This document shows, in pieces, positions 1 through 11,700 of a stretch of DNA of 64,000 bases (positions are counted from its first letter, which is position 1; every line of letters starts with the position of its first letter). The notes beneath the pieces were generated by a model. That model was not told the DNA's origin. It saw nothing but the letters and a program-made list of their open reading frames with translations, and did no database searches. The position numbers were made by a program, and so were the translations under genes. Origin of the DNA: Cannabis sativa (Eukaryota > Streptophyta > Magnoliopsida > Rosales > Cannabaceae); the NCBI RefSeq assembly GCF_029168945.1, contig NC_083607.1:15022001-15086000 (forward strand). Direction: 5' to 3'.

Positions 1-616
1 TCAAATTATTTAAAAAAAATTAATTTAAAAATTTAAAATCTGGCCTTAAATTTAAAAATAAGATAAGATATAATCAAATTTAAAAATAAGATAGATAATT
101 AAGCAAAAAAGATAGATACTAACTATTTTAAATTCAAATTACACTAATATCTTGAATTAAATTTAAAAAATATTAAATTAATTCAAAATGATAATTAGAA
201 TTGAATTAGGAATAGTAATAGTATAAATACAAAATTACACAAAAAATCGGAAGTTAATTCCGTGAAAAAACGAAGAAAAACGAAAAAAATTGTGAGTTGT
301 ACGGACAGTTTTCGCGATCGCTGGAAAATTTTAGCACAACTCCGATTTTTTCGAATCTTCAAAAAATCATACCTAATTCAAATTAAATCGAAATTGAGTT
401 CTGTAAAAAAGTAACTTGCTTAATTTTTTCTATACTATCCAATAAAAATAATTCCAGAAACAGATATTCAATTATTCTTAACGAAAATTCACAAACACCA
501 ATCAATCATCAAATAACACTCAATACAACATGATACCATCCAAAAAACAAACAAACAATCGTTTTAAAGTCCAAATTTCTTGCAAGTAAATCAATTACCA
601 TGGCTCTGATACCAGT
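1..616 (-). mobile_element. E1 Copia-family element, 5' leader (cut by window edge)
   Basis: Untranslated leader of a minus-strand Copia-type element whose 5' LTR is at 617-2510; the rest of the element lies left of the window. The match is by direct reading: AT-rich text with the same landmarks occurs at 18980-19690 (E4) and 44270-45005 (E5). It contains a short GC-richer patch at about 294-345 that varies strongly between copies. No coding frame is visible and none is expected here. Confidence 0.85.
602..614 (-). other. E1 primer-binding site, initiator tRNA-Met type
   Basis: On the minus strand the sequence two bases inside the LTR reads TGGTATCAGAGCC, which complements the 3' end of plant initiator tRNA-Met over 13 bases. 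It primes minus-strand DNA synthesis in this class of element. It also fixes the polarity: internal DNA lies to the left of the 617-2510 LTR. Confidence 0.85.
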
Positions 617-2510
617 TGTTGGAAATTTATTTTACCAGGATCTTAGATCTACTCACAAGTATGTTGATTAACACCCTAAATATGAACTTTCTAAAACGAT
701 GAAATAAACACATATAAAGTTTAGGAAACCTTACATTGGGTGCAGCGGAATATAATGACTCCTTCCGTTCAGATATCTAGCCCTTGATTCTTTTCTGTAG
801 CAGAGCACTATCAATATCTGAACCTGGATCTCTTTCTCTGAATCTTTGATGCTGAAACTCCTTTTGCTGAATGTCTTTCTTCACGATCTTCCTCACTATG
901 ATTGAGGTATCACTTGCTGTGTGTGGGCACTACTCATACACTAAGGATTTCGAAATTCAAGAGGAAGAGAGAGAGAGTGGGTTCGGCCAAAGATAGGGAG
1001 AGAGAAGGCTAAGGTTTTTCTGATTCAGAAAGTGTCAGTAAAAGGTGTGTGTAATTTTCCTGAAGCCTTCACTTTCTATTTATAGCATTCCACTAGGGTT
1101 AGGTTTGAATTATTTGGCATTAAAATAATGAATATCAGAGGTAAATTCCTATAAAAGTGGCCGGCCCTATACTAGTGGATTTGGGCCTCACTTTTTGCAA
1201 TTTTGCAGTTTTACCTTTTCTACATCTGATTTTCTCAAAAACGCCAATTTTCTAATTCAACCATTTAAATGCCAATTCTAACTATTTAATAACTATAAAT
1301 AATTATTAAATAATATTGTAATTTATCATATTTATTAATTGAACCATACAAAGTATCATAATTAACAAATATGCCCCTAAAACTCTTTCTTTACAATTTT
1401 GCCCTTACTTAGTGAAAAATTCACAAATAGACATAGTCTAATTTGAGAATTATAATTGATTAATCAAAACCAATTACATGAGTCTTACAAGCAATATTAT
1501 CTCAACTAGTGCGGGGACCATGGGTCTATATAACCGAGCTTCCAATAAGTAGATCAACAATTTAGCACTAAAATTCACTAACTTATTAATTCTTCGTTGA
1601 ATCCACGCATAGAACTTAGAATTGCACTCCCAGTATATAGAATGCTCTATATGTTCCACCATATAGACACATCACTAGTTATCCATTGTTATAATCCTAA
1701 TGTGATCAATGATCCTCTATATGAATGATCTACACTGTAAAGGGATTAAATTACCGTTACACCCTACAATGTATTTATTCCTTAAAACACTTGACCCCGT
1801 ATAAATGATATTTAAGCTTATGTGAAATGAGTACTCCACCATTTATGTTCGTTTGGTCAAGCTCGAAGGAGATCATCCTTTGCTTACTATTCGCCATATA
1901 GAAGCTATAGATTCCATGTTTATGATAGCGCTCCCACTCAATTGCACTACCGTGTTCCCAAAATGTACGTATCACCCTGACCTAAAAGTAGGCTTAACTA
2001 ACAAATCAAAGAACACGAATAGCCTTTCAAGATTGAGCCTAATCATAACAGGATTAAGAACATTTGATCTAGGATCAACTAGGCGATATTGACTTGAATA
2101 GATATTACGGTAACTTTAATAAATCTAAGTCAAAGTTCAATATCGGTCCCTTCCGATGCATACTCCATGCATCCAACTGAGCTTTACTTTAACCAATGCT
2201 CTGGAAAGAACATAGCACTTCTCCAAATGCAAGTAAACTCTATTGTAGATTATCATATCAGTAAAACCCTATGTCTGATAAATCTAGGAAACTTTATTCA
2301 CATAGTCATGTTTACTTTCCAATGTGTTGATAGCACAATAAACAGGATCAAGTATGTGAAAAGGGTTTCAGATGAATTTATACATTATGTACATATAACC
2401 ATGAAATAAATCATGTGAACCATGCAACATTAAATGTTATTTCTGATCTATATTAATAAGTAAATCTGATTATATTGAAATGAGTTTTATTTAGGACATA
2501 AAACCCAACA
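617..2510 (-). repeat. E1 5' LTR (1,894 bp)
   Basis: Plus-strand text begins TGTTGGAAAT and ends AAACCCAACA, so both termini carry the TGTTGG/CCAACA inverted repeat. It is closely similar along its length to the E4 LTR at 19698-21592 (1,895 bp). A plant-type TATA box CTATAAATAG lies on the minus strand at 1076-1085. Short frames inside it recur in the E4 LTR and are not genes. The right flank (2511 on) looks unexpectedly like a polypurine tract; see findings. Confidence 0.9.
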
Positions 2511-3457
2511 CTCCCACCATTCTTAAATGGTGGCCTTTGCTTTACAAGGCAAGCAGGGTTAGCCACTTGACATCTAGAAGCAAAATTTGTGTGATGTAAG
2601 CTTGTAGATTCAATTTATGTAAGTTGCACACCAACAAAGACAAATTAATGAATAAATAACAATCTTCATATTCTATTTATTGTGTCTAAACTACTTTCAC
2701 ATAGACTAACCTCTTAAAGTTACTCTTTTAGTTCCACGTGCGTAATATGGTACCATCACAAGATAGAACCAACGCAAATTTAGAAAACTTGATGAATAGT
2801 ATGTGACCAAAAGACTTGTGTGCCTGGTCACTTTGGGGTTATACTCTTAGTTAAAATATCTCTAGATAAGTTCTTTGTGCTAGTTCGATGCATTGTACAA
2901 TTAACTCTATCCCCCACACTGTGAATTTATGCAGAGAAATTTTAACGCTTAGTATAAGCTACTAAACGTGCCTCTAAGTCGTCCAGGCATAGTTTGACTT
3001 AGCAAAGTAAATCTGGACACTTACTTGTCAAGGCCATAAGAAGATAGCTAGGATTAAAGACCGCCTGCTCGGTCACACAATCCATGATAAAAAAGAAATA
3101 GGGCCAAACAATAGAAATATTCAAAAATAGAGGGCCTATAGGCCAATGATACGAACATGAAGGCCCTTAGGCTGAAAAAAAGAAAGTAGTGTTCTAAAAA
3201 GGCCACATGCCACATGGAACATGAAAATAAAGTAGTGTTCTAAAAAGGCCATGGGACACATGGAACATTAAATTAAGTAGTATTCTAAATCTAATAGGCC
3301 CACTGACCATAAAGAGCCACAGGCTATACGGAACATGAAAATATTGTCTATGTTACACAGACATAATGCTTAAAGCTACTAATGAAAAAACCTGTCTAAA
3401 TGTGTGCAGGGGCAAGAGGAGCTAAATTTGAAGTTGCGAGGTCAAGATCGCCAGTGT
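2511..3457. other. Gene-free old retroelement flank
   Basis: No coding region recognised. It opens with an 8-bp-arm hairpin at 2514-2533 (CCACCATT, CTTA loop, AATGGTGG). On the minus strand the bases touching the E1 LTR read GGTGGGAG, which is polypurine-tract-like. A short tandem repeat lies at 3183-3345. The right part leads into the tail of the minus-strand ORF of an old Gypsy element, so at least that end is probably its 3' internal region. Confidence 0.4.
3183..3345. repeat. Imperfect tandem repeat, about 46-bp unit, three copies
   Basis: The block containing AGTAGTGTTCTAAAAAGGCC and TGGAACAT recurs with starts near 3185, 3231 and 3276. The third copy is interrupted by about 20 extra bases before its GGAACATGAAAAT end. 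No function is evident. Confidence 0.75.
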
Positions 3458-3674
3458 CTAGGTTACCCCAGCATTAACATGTTGGTCGGCCTGGTGGTTA
3501 GTGTCTTGGCCGTCCACCTCGTCCATAGGTGGGTCAGCTAGCCCCTCATCACGAGTCTCTGATGATGACCCCTCTCGATAGGCAGCAACCTGGTCCGTGT
3601 CCATCCGGCTCTCGAAAAGTTCCTTCCCATGGGCCAAAGTTCTTTCCACAAAAGCCTCACTACCCATGTATGAC
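3458..3674 (-). pseudogene. C-terminal part of minus-strand ORF of a Gypsy element, split by E2
   Basis: The minus-strand frame runs up to the E2 insertion point and stops at 3458. It is acidic and hydrophilic, with residues such as FVERTLAHGKELFE near its start. The first residues of the longer open frame are read from the E2 LTR and do not belong. Removing E2 (3680-30697 plus one AGACT) places it directly after the minus-strand coding-like stretch at 30703-32733. Such reverse-strand ORFs between pol and the 3' LTR are known in plant Tat-lineage Gypsy elements; the assignment is inference. Confidence 0.4.
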
Positions 3675-3679
3675 AGACT
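3675..3679 (+). repeat. Target-site duplication AGACT, left copy (E2)
   Basis: AGACT precedes the first TGTTGGG of E2 and recurs at 30698-30702, directly after the CCAACA that ends E2. This pair shows that everything between is one insertion plus later nested insertions. Confidence 0.95.
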
Positions 3680-3865
3680 TGTTGGGTTTTGTGCCCTAAA
3701 TAAAACCCATTTCAATATAATCAGATTTACTTATTAATAAAGATCAGAAATAACATTTTATGTTGCATGATTCACATGATTTATTTCATGATTATATGTA
3801 TATAATGTATGAATTCTTTTTAAGTCCAGAACATATAAATTTGTTAAAGATTATAGTGTTGTCAG
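3680..3865 (+). repeat. E2 5' LTR, segment 1
   Basis: The first 186 bp of the E2 LTR, from TGTTGGGTTT to GTTGTCAG. It is interrupted by E3; the LTR resumes at 13560 with CACAGTGG. The intact order is seen in the 3' LTR at 28868-29060. Confidence 0.92.
3861..3865 (+). repeat. Target-site duplication GTCAG, left copy (E3)
   Basis: GTCAG lies immediately before E3 and is repeated at 13555-13559. It is part of the E2 LTR text (GTTGTCAGCACAGTGG). Confidence 0.95.
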
Positions 3866-5724
3866 TGTTGGGTTTTATGCCCTAAATAAAACTCATTTCA
3901 TATAATCAGATTTACTTATTAATAAAGATCAGAAGTAACATTTTATGTTGCATGGTTCACATGATTTATTTCATGATTATATGTATATAATGTATGAATT
4001 CTTTTTAAGTACAGAACATATGAGTTGGTTAAAGATTATAGTGTTGTCAGCACAGTGGAATATAATCTTAAATTATATGTTCAAAAGTTGATTCCCTGAT
4101 TTGTCAGAACACTGGATTTAGACTGACATGGTATAATCAGCGATAGGTATTCTTACACCTTGGAAAAGTGTTATGTCCTTTCCAGAACATTGGCAAAGTT
4201 TACCAGTATCGGATGTATGGAGTATACATCGGAAGGGACCGATATTGAACTTTGATTAGATATGTTAAAACTTACCGTAATATCTATTCAATTCAATATC
4301 ACATGTTGATCCTAGATCAAATGATCTCAATCCTGATATGGTTAGGCTCAATTTCAAGAGTGTTACTCGTGTTCTTTGATTTGTTAGTTAAGACTAGTTT
4401 TGTATCAGGGTGATACGTACATTTTGGGAACACGGTAATGCAATTGAGTGGGAGCGCTAACATAAATATGGAATCTATAGCTTCTATTTGGCAAATAGAA
4501 GTAAAGGATGATTTCCTTCGAGCTTAACCAAACGAAGATAAATGGTGGAGATCTCATTTCACTTAGGTGAAATATCATTTATACAGGGTTAAGTGTTTTA
4601 AGGTTAAAATACATTGTAGGGTGTTACGGTAATTTAATACATCCGTACAAAGGTAAATCATCTATATAGAGGATCATTGATCACATTAGGGTTATAACAA
4701 TGGATAACTAATGACGTGTCTATATCGTGGAACATATAGAGCGTTTCTATATGACTGAGAGTGTAATTCCAAGTTCTAAGTGTGGATTCAATGAGGAATT
4801 AATAAGTTAGGGAATTTACTTGGTAAATTCGGTTCGACTTATTCGAAGCTCGGTTATATAGACCCATGGTCCCCATACTAGTTGAGACCATACTGCTTGT
4901 ACGACTCAGTTAATTGATTTTAATTAATCAATTAAAATTCTAAAAGTTAGACTATGTCTACTTTATGAATTTTCACTAAGCAAGGGCGAAATTGTAAAGA
5001 AAAGAGATTTTAGGTTTATTTATTGATTAAGAGACTTTATATGTCTAAATTAATAAATATATTAAATGGCAATATTATTTGATAATTATTTCCAAGTTAT
5101 TAAATAATTAGAATTGGCATTTAAAAGGTTAAATTAGAAAATTGGCATTTTTGAGAAAATGGGAATGGAAAATAACAAAATGGGAAAATTGCAAAGTGAG
5201 GCCCAATACCCTTTGTATGGCCGGCCCTATGCATGAGAAATACCATTTGTAGTTTCCATTATTTTAATGCCATACAATTCTAACCTAAACCTAGAGGGTT
5301 TTCTATAAATAGAAAGTGTTGGCTTGAGGAAACGAAGACACACATCTTTGATCACTTTGTTTCTCTCAGAAAAAGCCTCACACGCCTCTCTCTCTTTTCT
5401 TCTCTCTAAATTTCGAAACTTTTAGTGAATGAGTAGTGCCCACACACATCAAGTGGTATCTCAATCATAGTATGGAAGATTATGGAATTTCTGCATCAAA
5501 GAAGGAGAAAAGAAGATCCAGGTTCAGATCTTGGTGATGCTCTGCTACAGAAAGGAATCAAGGGCTAGAGATCTGAACGGAAGGAGTCATATTATTCCGC
5601 TACACCCACTGTAAGGTTTTCTAACTTTATATGTGTTTATTTTCATTGTTTTAGAATTCATATTAGGTTGTTAATCCAACATACTTGTTAGTAAATCTAG
5701 ATCCTGGTAAAATAATTTCCAACA
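3866..5724 (+). repeat. E3 5' LTR (1,859 bp)
   Basis: Begins TGTTGGGTTTTATGCC and ends AATTTCCAACA. Contains TATA box CTATAAATAG at 5303-5312, a conserved GGCCGGCC at about 5220, and a donor-like GTAAGG at 5611. It pairs with the LTR at 11701-13554. Confidence 0.95.
5303..5312 (+). promoter_or_regulatory. TATA box of the E3 5' LTR
   Basis: CTATAAATAG fits the plant TATA consensus. The same motif sits at the same place in the other LTRs: 1076-1085 (minus), 22415-22424, 30283-30292, 37139-37148 (minus) and 55724-55733. Transcription should start about 25-35 bp downstream, which would put the U3/R border near 5335-5345 (inference). Confidence 0.75.
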
Positions 5725-5726
5725 AC

Positions 5727-5739
5727 TGGTACCAGAGCC
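5727..5739 (+). other. E3 primer-binding site, tRNA-Met type
   Basis: TGGTACCAGAGCC starts two bases after the LTR end. It differs at one base from the perfect initiator tRNA-Met complement TGGTATCAGAGCC seen in E1. Confidence 0.85.
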
Positions 5740-8700
5740 ATGGTAATAATTTACGTTCATGTAATATGAATTAAAACGATGATTGCATGTTTCTGTGTTG
5801 ATTTGGATGGTTTCATGTTGGTTTATGTGCTTATGTGATGAATGTATGTGTTGTACGAAATTTCTCCATGAAATATATTTTTTCAATTTTTGAAAATATT
5901 TTATTTGGATTCCTTGTGAAAAATTGAGCAATTTTTGTTTTTACGGAATTCGATTCCGATAAAAATTGAGAAAGATATGAACTTTGGAAGATTGGAAATC
6001 ATGGATGCTGCATGCAGCCTATCGTGGCAGTTCCCCAAAAATTGCGAATTTTTGAGGTTTTTCCCCTAAAAATCCAATTTTTTCATGGGATTGTTTCCCA
6101 AAATTTATTTTTCCAATTTTAAATATTTCTAAATTGGAATGTTTCCAATTTTAAATATTTTCAATTTTAAATTTTTCCAATTTTTAAATATTTCTATTTT
6201 GGAATGTTTCCAATTTTAAATATTTCCTATTATGGTCAGATTTAAAAATTTGTTAACTTCTTTAATATTTATTTATTATTTAATTATAAGATTAGATATT
6301 TTGATATTTAAGATATTTTAAATTAAAAGATAAGTTTGTCTTTTTATTTAAAATATTATATTAAAATTATCTTATATGGCAAATTAAATAATTAATAAAT
6401 TTGAAATTAACATAGATATTTTTATAGATATACTTACCATAATGTTTTTCAAATTCAAAAATTTGTTATTTTGTTAAATATTTAATTATTTATAAATTAT
6501 AAGTATAAAAATGGTATTTTTTCTATATATATATCATTTTTTCCTTATTAGAAATTTATAAATCATATCTTAAATATTTAAATAACATAGATATTTTTTG
6601 TAGAGATTTGAATATTGCTTAATTTGAGATATTTTGACATATAATTATGGTAATTATTATTCATTTATTATTTTATTCCTAAAATAATAATTATCTAACC
6701 AAATCTATTTTAAAATTGGTTTATTTTATTAAATTATAAGATCTGAAAGTGATATTGGAGATTCTTTCCTTTCAAATCATTGATCTTATTAGATATTTAA
6801 TTTGATTTGATTAAAATAAACCTAGATATTTTAAAATTAGTTTCCTTTATTTGGTTAGTTTAAGAATAATAATTTAATTATATTAATATCTTGATTCACA
6901 TCTGTTACATAGACAATGTTTGTTTATTTATATTGTTTATTCAAAACTTTTTAACAAACCTATTATTTATCTGATCTAAATTGCTATGATTAACTTGTTG
7001 ACAGATCATGATCCAATGATCTGATTTTAATCATAGTCTAATTGACGATAGATCTTATAAATAATTTGTAACAGGTAAATTTTGTACTTCTTTCATCTGT
7101 GTAAACCTAGTAACATGATAGGGCCCATCCAAATCATTTGACTTGTGTGAGCCTATATGTTTGATTTTGGGCTTAGATGCATATAGGAAGCCCATTTAAG
7201 TTTTTACTAAGTAAATGGACTAGGTTGCTAAAATAAATTTTGACATAAGGAAATTTATTTAGGCCCAATTAGATTTGGGCTTATTCAATGAATAACAATT
7301 GTTTATTTTAAGGTTAAATTCCTCTCTTTTGGGCCTTGTGTGAGAGTTGGGGGCCTTAGAAGTGGGTACGACATACTGAACCCAGCTCCCCCTCACATGA
7401 ACTACCCCAATTGTGAAGGCCCATTTGCCTTATTTAAATAATTGTATTAGGTTAATTATATTAGTCTAACCTAATTAAAATTGAATTAGCAACATAATTA
7501 ACTTTTAAAATATATGAAATTTATTTTTCATGTAATATTTTAAAGTTAATTTTAGAAAAACACTTAGTTAATGATATATTCTAGACAGTTATTTCTAGTA
7601 CTAGTTATTATTTCTAATATTAAATAGGAAAATATCATAGATTGTGAAATTAATTGTTTCCTAATTAATTTTGGTACAATCTAAGTTTAGAATATTTTCC
7701 TAGTATTAAACTAGAATTAATAATTAAGTTTCCTCTTTACTTAATTATTTATTTCTTGAATTTAATACATTTAATTAAATTGAAAATTTCAAGATCTAAG
7801 TTGATTTTCATCATGATACTTTAATATTGTTATTTTCATGTTATTTAATTAAAGTTGAAAATTATTTTAAGTTTGGAATCTTTTTTCAGAATAACTTAAG
7901 TTTGAATAATTTTCAGAATATATTTTATTTTATTTTATTAATCATTTCCCAAAATTTCAAAATTACATTTATTTAATGTAGAAATTTCGAATTTTATTTG
8001 AAAAATAGATTAACGTTGAAAATTATTTATTTAATTTTGGACCAACTTAAATCAGTGACTTTTTCATTTGATGGTTAATTAAAATAAATGAACTAAAATT
8101 TATTATAATTAGAAATTGGATTAATTAGTCCATGAAAGTCTAGATAGATATTATCTGTTTTGCTTGAAGTATTTTTCTAGTGTATTTAATTAAATAGAAA
8201 ATTAATATTTAAGTTGATTTTTTAATCATGATACTTAAATATTTGAAATTTTTCTTAGATATTTAATTAAATAGGGAAATTATATTTTTTGTTGAAAATT
8301 AATTTTATTAATTTTGGGCCAACATAAAATTAGAGCAATTTTCCAGGATTTATTTTTATTTTATTTTAAAGCACTTTCGAAAGTAGTATTCTTATACAGT
8401 TCATTTTTCGAAATGCAATATATATTTATAGAAAATTAAATTTGAGTTGTAAATTAATTTAAATTAATTTTGAAACAACTTAAATTGAATAATTTTCTAA
8501 ATATTTATGGAAATTATTACTATGATGGAAATAATTCACGTTATTTTCATATCCATCTAAGTATAATTTATAAATATTAAATTAAAATTTATATTTGGAA
8601 TTTTTCATTCTAAATTGGAAATTTTAATTAAATAAATATATATTTAAAATAAATGGATTAAAATAAATATTAGAAGAAAATACAACCCTTCATTAAATAA

Positions 8701-9226
8701 TGAGCTTTATTATTATAAGGATATTCGATCTCCATTGTTGGTTTTACATAGCTATTGTTTTAGTGAGTAATCCTCCCTAATGGAGGAACATTCATTAGCA
8801 AGTTAGCACCGTTTAATCTCGAAAGATAAGTAATCTTGTAAGTTTTTTTTATATAGTTTATGACCACCCTAATGGTGGCGACTGTACAAGACTTGCAAGA
8901 ATATGAAACAATGGTGGAAGCTCATAAGATAGAATAGCCTTGACTCTCGCCTAAACGGGACAACGCGGATTCCAATCTTGATCGAATAAAAGGTTGCTAG
9001 AATGTTTGACATTTTAGATGAGCTGACAACTCTATTCAATGAATGATAGCTTTGACTCTCGACTAAACGGGACACTGATATCAGTTTGTTGAAAACCTTG
9101 GAAATTATTTAGGATTGTATGTTTTAGTATTTTCACTTGTCATTCCTACTTGCTATGTGCTTCATAATTTCTGAATTGTGTATGAATTTGTATTGAACCA
9201 TGTTATTTTCTGTTATTAAATTGTAG
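5740..9226 (+). other. E3 long untranslated leader
   Basis: About 3.5 kb of AT-rich, stop-dense sequence between the primer-binding site and the place where gag should begin. It carries a short variable patch (about 5998-6045), a conserved GC-richer block (7331-7429), and the first leader module (from 8724). A pyrimidine-rich stretch ending TTGTAG at 9226 resembles a 3' splice site and lies where the E5 gag start would be. Confidence 0.75.
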
Positions 9227-9650
9227 TTTAATTTCGAATCTTCATTGTTGGTCTAACTTGATTTTTTTTTTCTAATGAGATAAATCCCTAATGGATTTTC
9301 ACCATTAGACTAACATAATAGTGTTAGATCTCGAAAGATAAATATTGTATATGCAACATCTAGCTGTTCATCAATTGATGACACCTGAGACTAGTGTTTT
9401 ACAATGTGAAACAAGAAGATTGTATAAATAAGATTACTTTGACTCTCGCTAATCGGAGCATCGTTGGATTCTTATTTAAAACGAAATTATCCTAATTCCT
9501 CTTAGCTTATTCATTTCGAATTATCTTAAAGACATATCATTGGATGAATGGTCTATAAATCATATAAAGTCTTAATTTCTCTTAAGAAATTAGATGACGC
9601 ATATGATTATATTCCCGGAATTCTATCCCTAAATGATATAAATCCTCAAT
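8724..9650 (+). repeat. E3 tandemly duplicated leader module (period about 509 bp)
   Basis: Module 1 starts at 8724 (TTCGATCTCCATTGTTGG) and module 2 at 9233 (TTCGAATCTTCATTGTTGG). Each then has, in the same order, a CCCTAATGG hairpin, an ATCTCGAAAGATAA block, a GAAACAA block and a GACTCTCGC motif. Module 1 contains two such motifs (near 8940 and 9054), module 2 one (near 9430). In E5 only module 1 is present and gag follows it. Module 2 therefore occupies the gag position. Confidence 0.75.
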
Positions 9651-9884
9651 CTTAGATATCTCCTACTTGTATAGGCAAATCATAGAGTTAGATTAGTAGT
9701 GGTGGTCCAAGAAAGAATTACTAATTATACAGTTACACTTTCACAAGTGTTTCATAACCATTTTCTATCAATGGATTTAAACTGTATGAGTTTAGTATTC
9801 TGTGACCAGAATCCACTTGCACTATTCTAAGAACTCTCTGATGTAACTAAACTTAAGTCATCAAAAGATACAACCACATATTTT

Positions 9885-11640
9885 ATAAATCTAAGGCATT
9901 TGTATCTTGTTCATAGTGGTTTTGACAAGATCATTCTCTGCAAAGAGTTAATATGCCTATATCCACTGAAAGTAAGTTCATCTCATTTGCAGATGGATGT
10001 AAATTCAGGGGTGGATATGAGTTTTCGTTGTATTCTTAAAACGATTACTCTAGATTTTACCTTATGCAAAAGAAATTTGAAATGTTTTGAAAAATTTCAT
10101 GATTTTGATTTTGAATTATATCCAAACTTACCTCCCCAGAAATTCGAGTTGCATATTGATGATTAGTTACTAGTCGTTGCCTAAATCCTTATATGGAAAT
10201 TTCAGAATGATGTAATGGTCGTATACTTAATGTAAATTATTACTAGATTCATGGATGACTTAATCGAAATCTTAAGAAAAGCTAGAACTGCTAACCCTGG
10301 TTTGCGTGTTTGTTAGCTATTCTAAGTGATTAGGGGTGGACCATCCCATAGTCATTAGATAAGAAAGTGTTTGTTTAAACAAATACTATTTTTCTAAGAA
10401 AATGACTAAGTCTGAAAATAAAGTAGAAAATAAAGGAGATAATTTTTTCTTGATTCCAAAAGTGTTCTATCATCTTATTTTACAAGATGATCCCACTGCC
10501 TCTGTTGTCTTAACACAACCGAAGAGGTCTATACCATTTAGTTTTCTTTGACATAGTTCACGGTACCTTGTTGTAGTGGGAGAGTTTTTAGGAACTCACC
10601 TTCTTATAACTTGGAAGACACTAGTGATTAAAATCCATTGTGAGTTTAAACAAGTAATGGATTGTCAAGATAAGAAACTAAGAAGAAAGCCAATAGAACT
10701 ATGGTTTGATCCATTCACATGGAGTAACCTAAAGTTTTCTATTACAAGGACATGAAAGGAAATTTTCGTTCATAAGTCTATTCAATGGACTTAACAAAAA
10801 TTCCTGTTCCTAGTATTATAGGTATGAGTTTATCTAAACCTATGGCTTGTGGTATACCTGGTAATTACTTACTCTAATGCAAGCATGAGATGCTGATGCA
10901 TTTTCTTTCCAATGGAAATCTATAGAAGCTTCACAACTTCTTAGACATAGATTTTATTTATCTAAGGAAAAGTCTCAACTATTCCAGAGAAGATAAAGCC
11001 ATGAAAGAATTTCTTCAATCAACAGCGAGAGGTCTCATATATGCTTTTGTATGCCTTAGACCAGACACCTGCTGTTGAGTGGGAGTAACGAGTAGGTATC
11101 AGATTAATCCAGGAGAAGAACATTGGAAGACAATCAAGTAAATCTTAAGATTAAGAAGAGAAACTATATGTTAGCCAATAAGGGTGTTTTTTTTTAAAAC
11201 TCTTAGACTACACCACATCAGATTTCGAGACTTGCCTTTGTGCTAGAAAGTCTGCTGATAAGATGGTGATTACTTTGGGGGTGGAGTAGCGATTTTGGAG
11301 AAGTGTAAAAACCTATCTGAAATCACTTGGTCTACCAGAGAGAGACTGAATGTTAAAAGTTACAGGAAAGATACTTATTCAGTCTAAGGAAAGTTCTATA
11401 CTTTTGTGGCAATGTTCCAACTTGCCTTAACTACTAGGGTTACTTCCTGAATAACCAAAGAGTAGTTGCCCAAAAGTATAGAATCCAGTATCCTAAGAAA
11501 GTAGACATATAGAGAGGAATTTCACATTATCAAGGATTTTGTGATGAAGGAAGAGTAATGGTGGAGAAGAGGTTGTGTTTAATTCAACCTGCCAGATCCC
11601 ATTACGAGGAGTTCACTACTATTACACTTGATTGGTATAT
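9885..11640 (+). pseudogene. E3 decayed Copia pol
   Basis: Fragments in several frames match Copia pol order. A pre-integrase-like stretch near 9890 has HLYLVHSGFDKI. Integrase-like FEKFH is near 10085, but the conserved RTDRGGE segment kept in E2 and E6 is deleted here (about 105 bp). A C-terminal RT/RNase H stretch near 11020-11290 has RGLIYAFVCLRPDTC, then MSRYQINPG-like residues and GHWK-like residues. Stops and frameshifts are numerous, and several are shared with E2 and E6. No functional product is possible. Confidence 0.7.
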
Positions 11641-11688
11641 CAAGGTGTTAATGATTATTTGAAATGCACTTTTTGTTTTATATTAGTG

Positions 11689-11700
11689 CAAGTGGGAGTT
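11689..11700 (+). other. E3 polypurine tract
   Basis: AAGTGGGAGTT abuts the 3' LTR start TGTTGGG. The same tract occurs before the 3' LTRs of E6 and, inverted, E5, and with one change (AAGTGCGAGTT) in E2. It primes plus-strand DNA synthesis. Confidence 0.8.

Noticed and set aside
1853..2409. Two plus-strand frames, repeated at 20934-21491
   Set aside because: Inside the LTRs of E1 and E4; shared because the LTRs are related.
9900..10166. 88-codon frame as an independent gene
   Set aside because: It is pre-integrase/integrase-derived text of E3 with an internal deletion.
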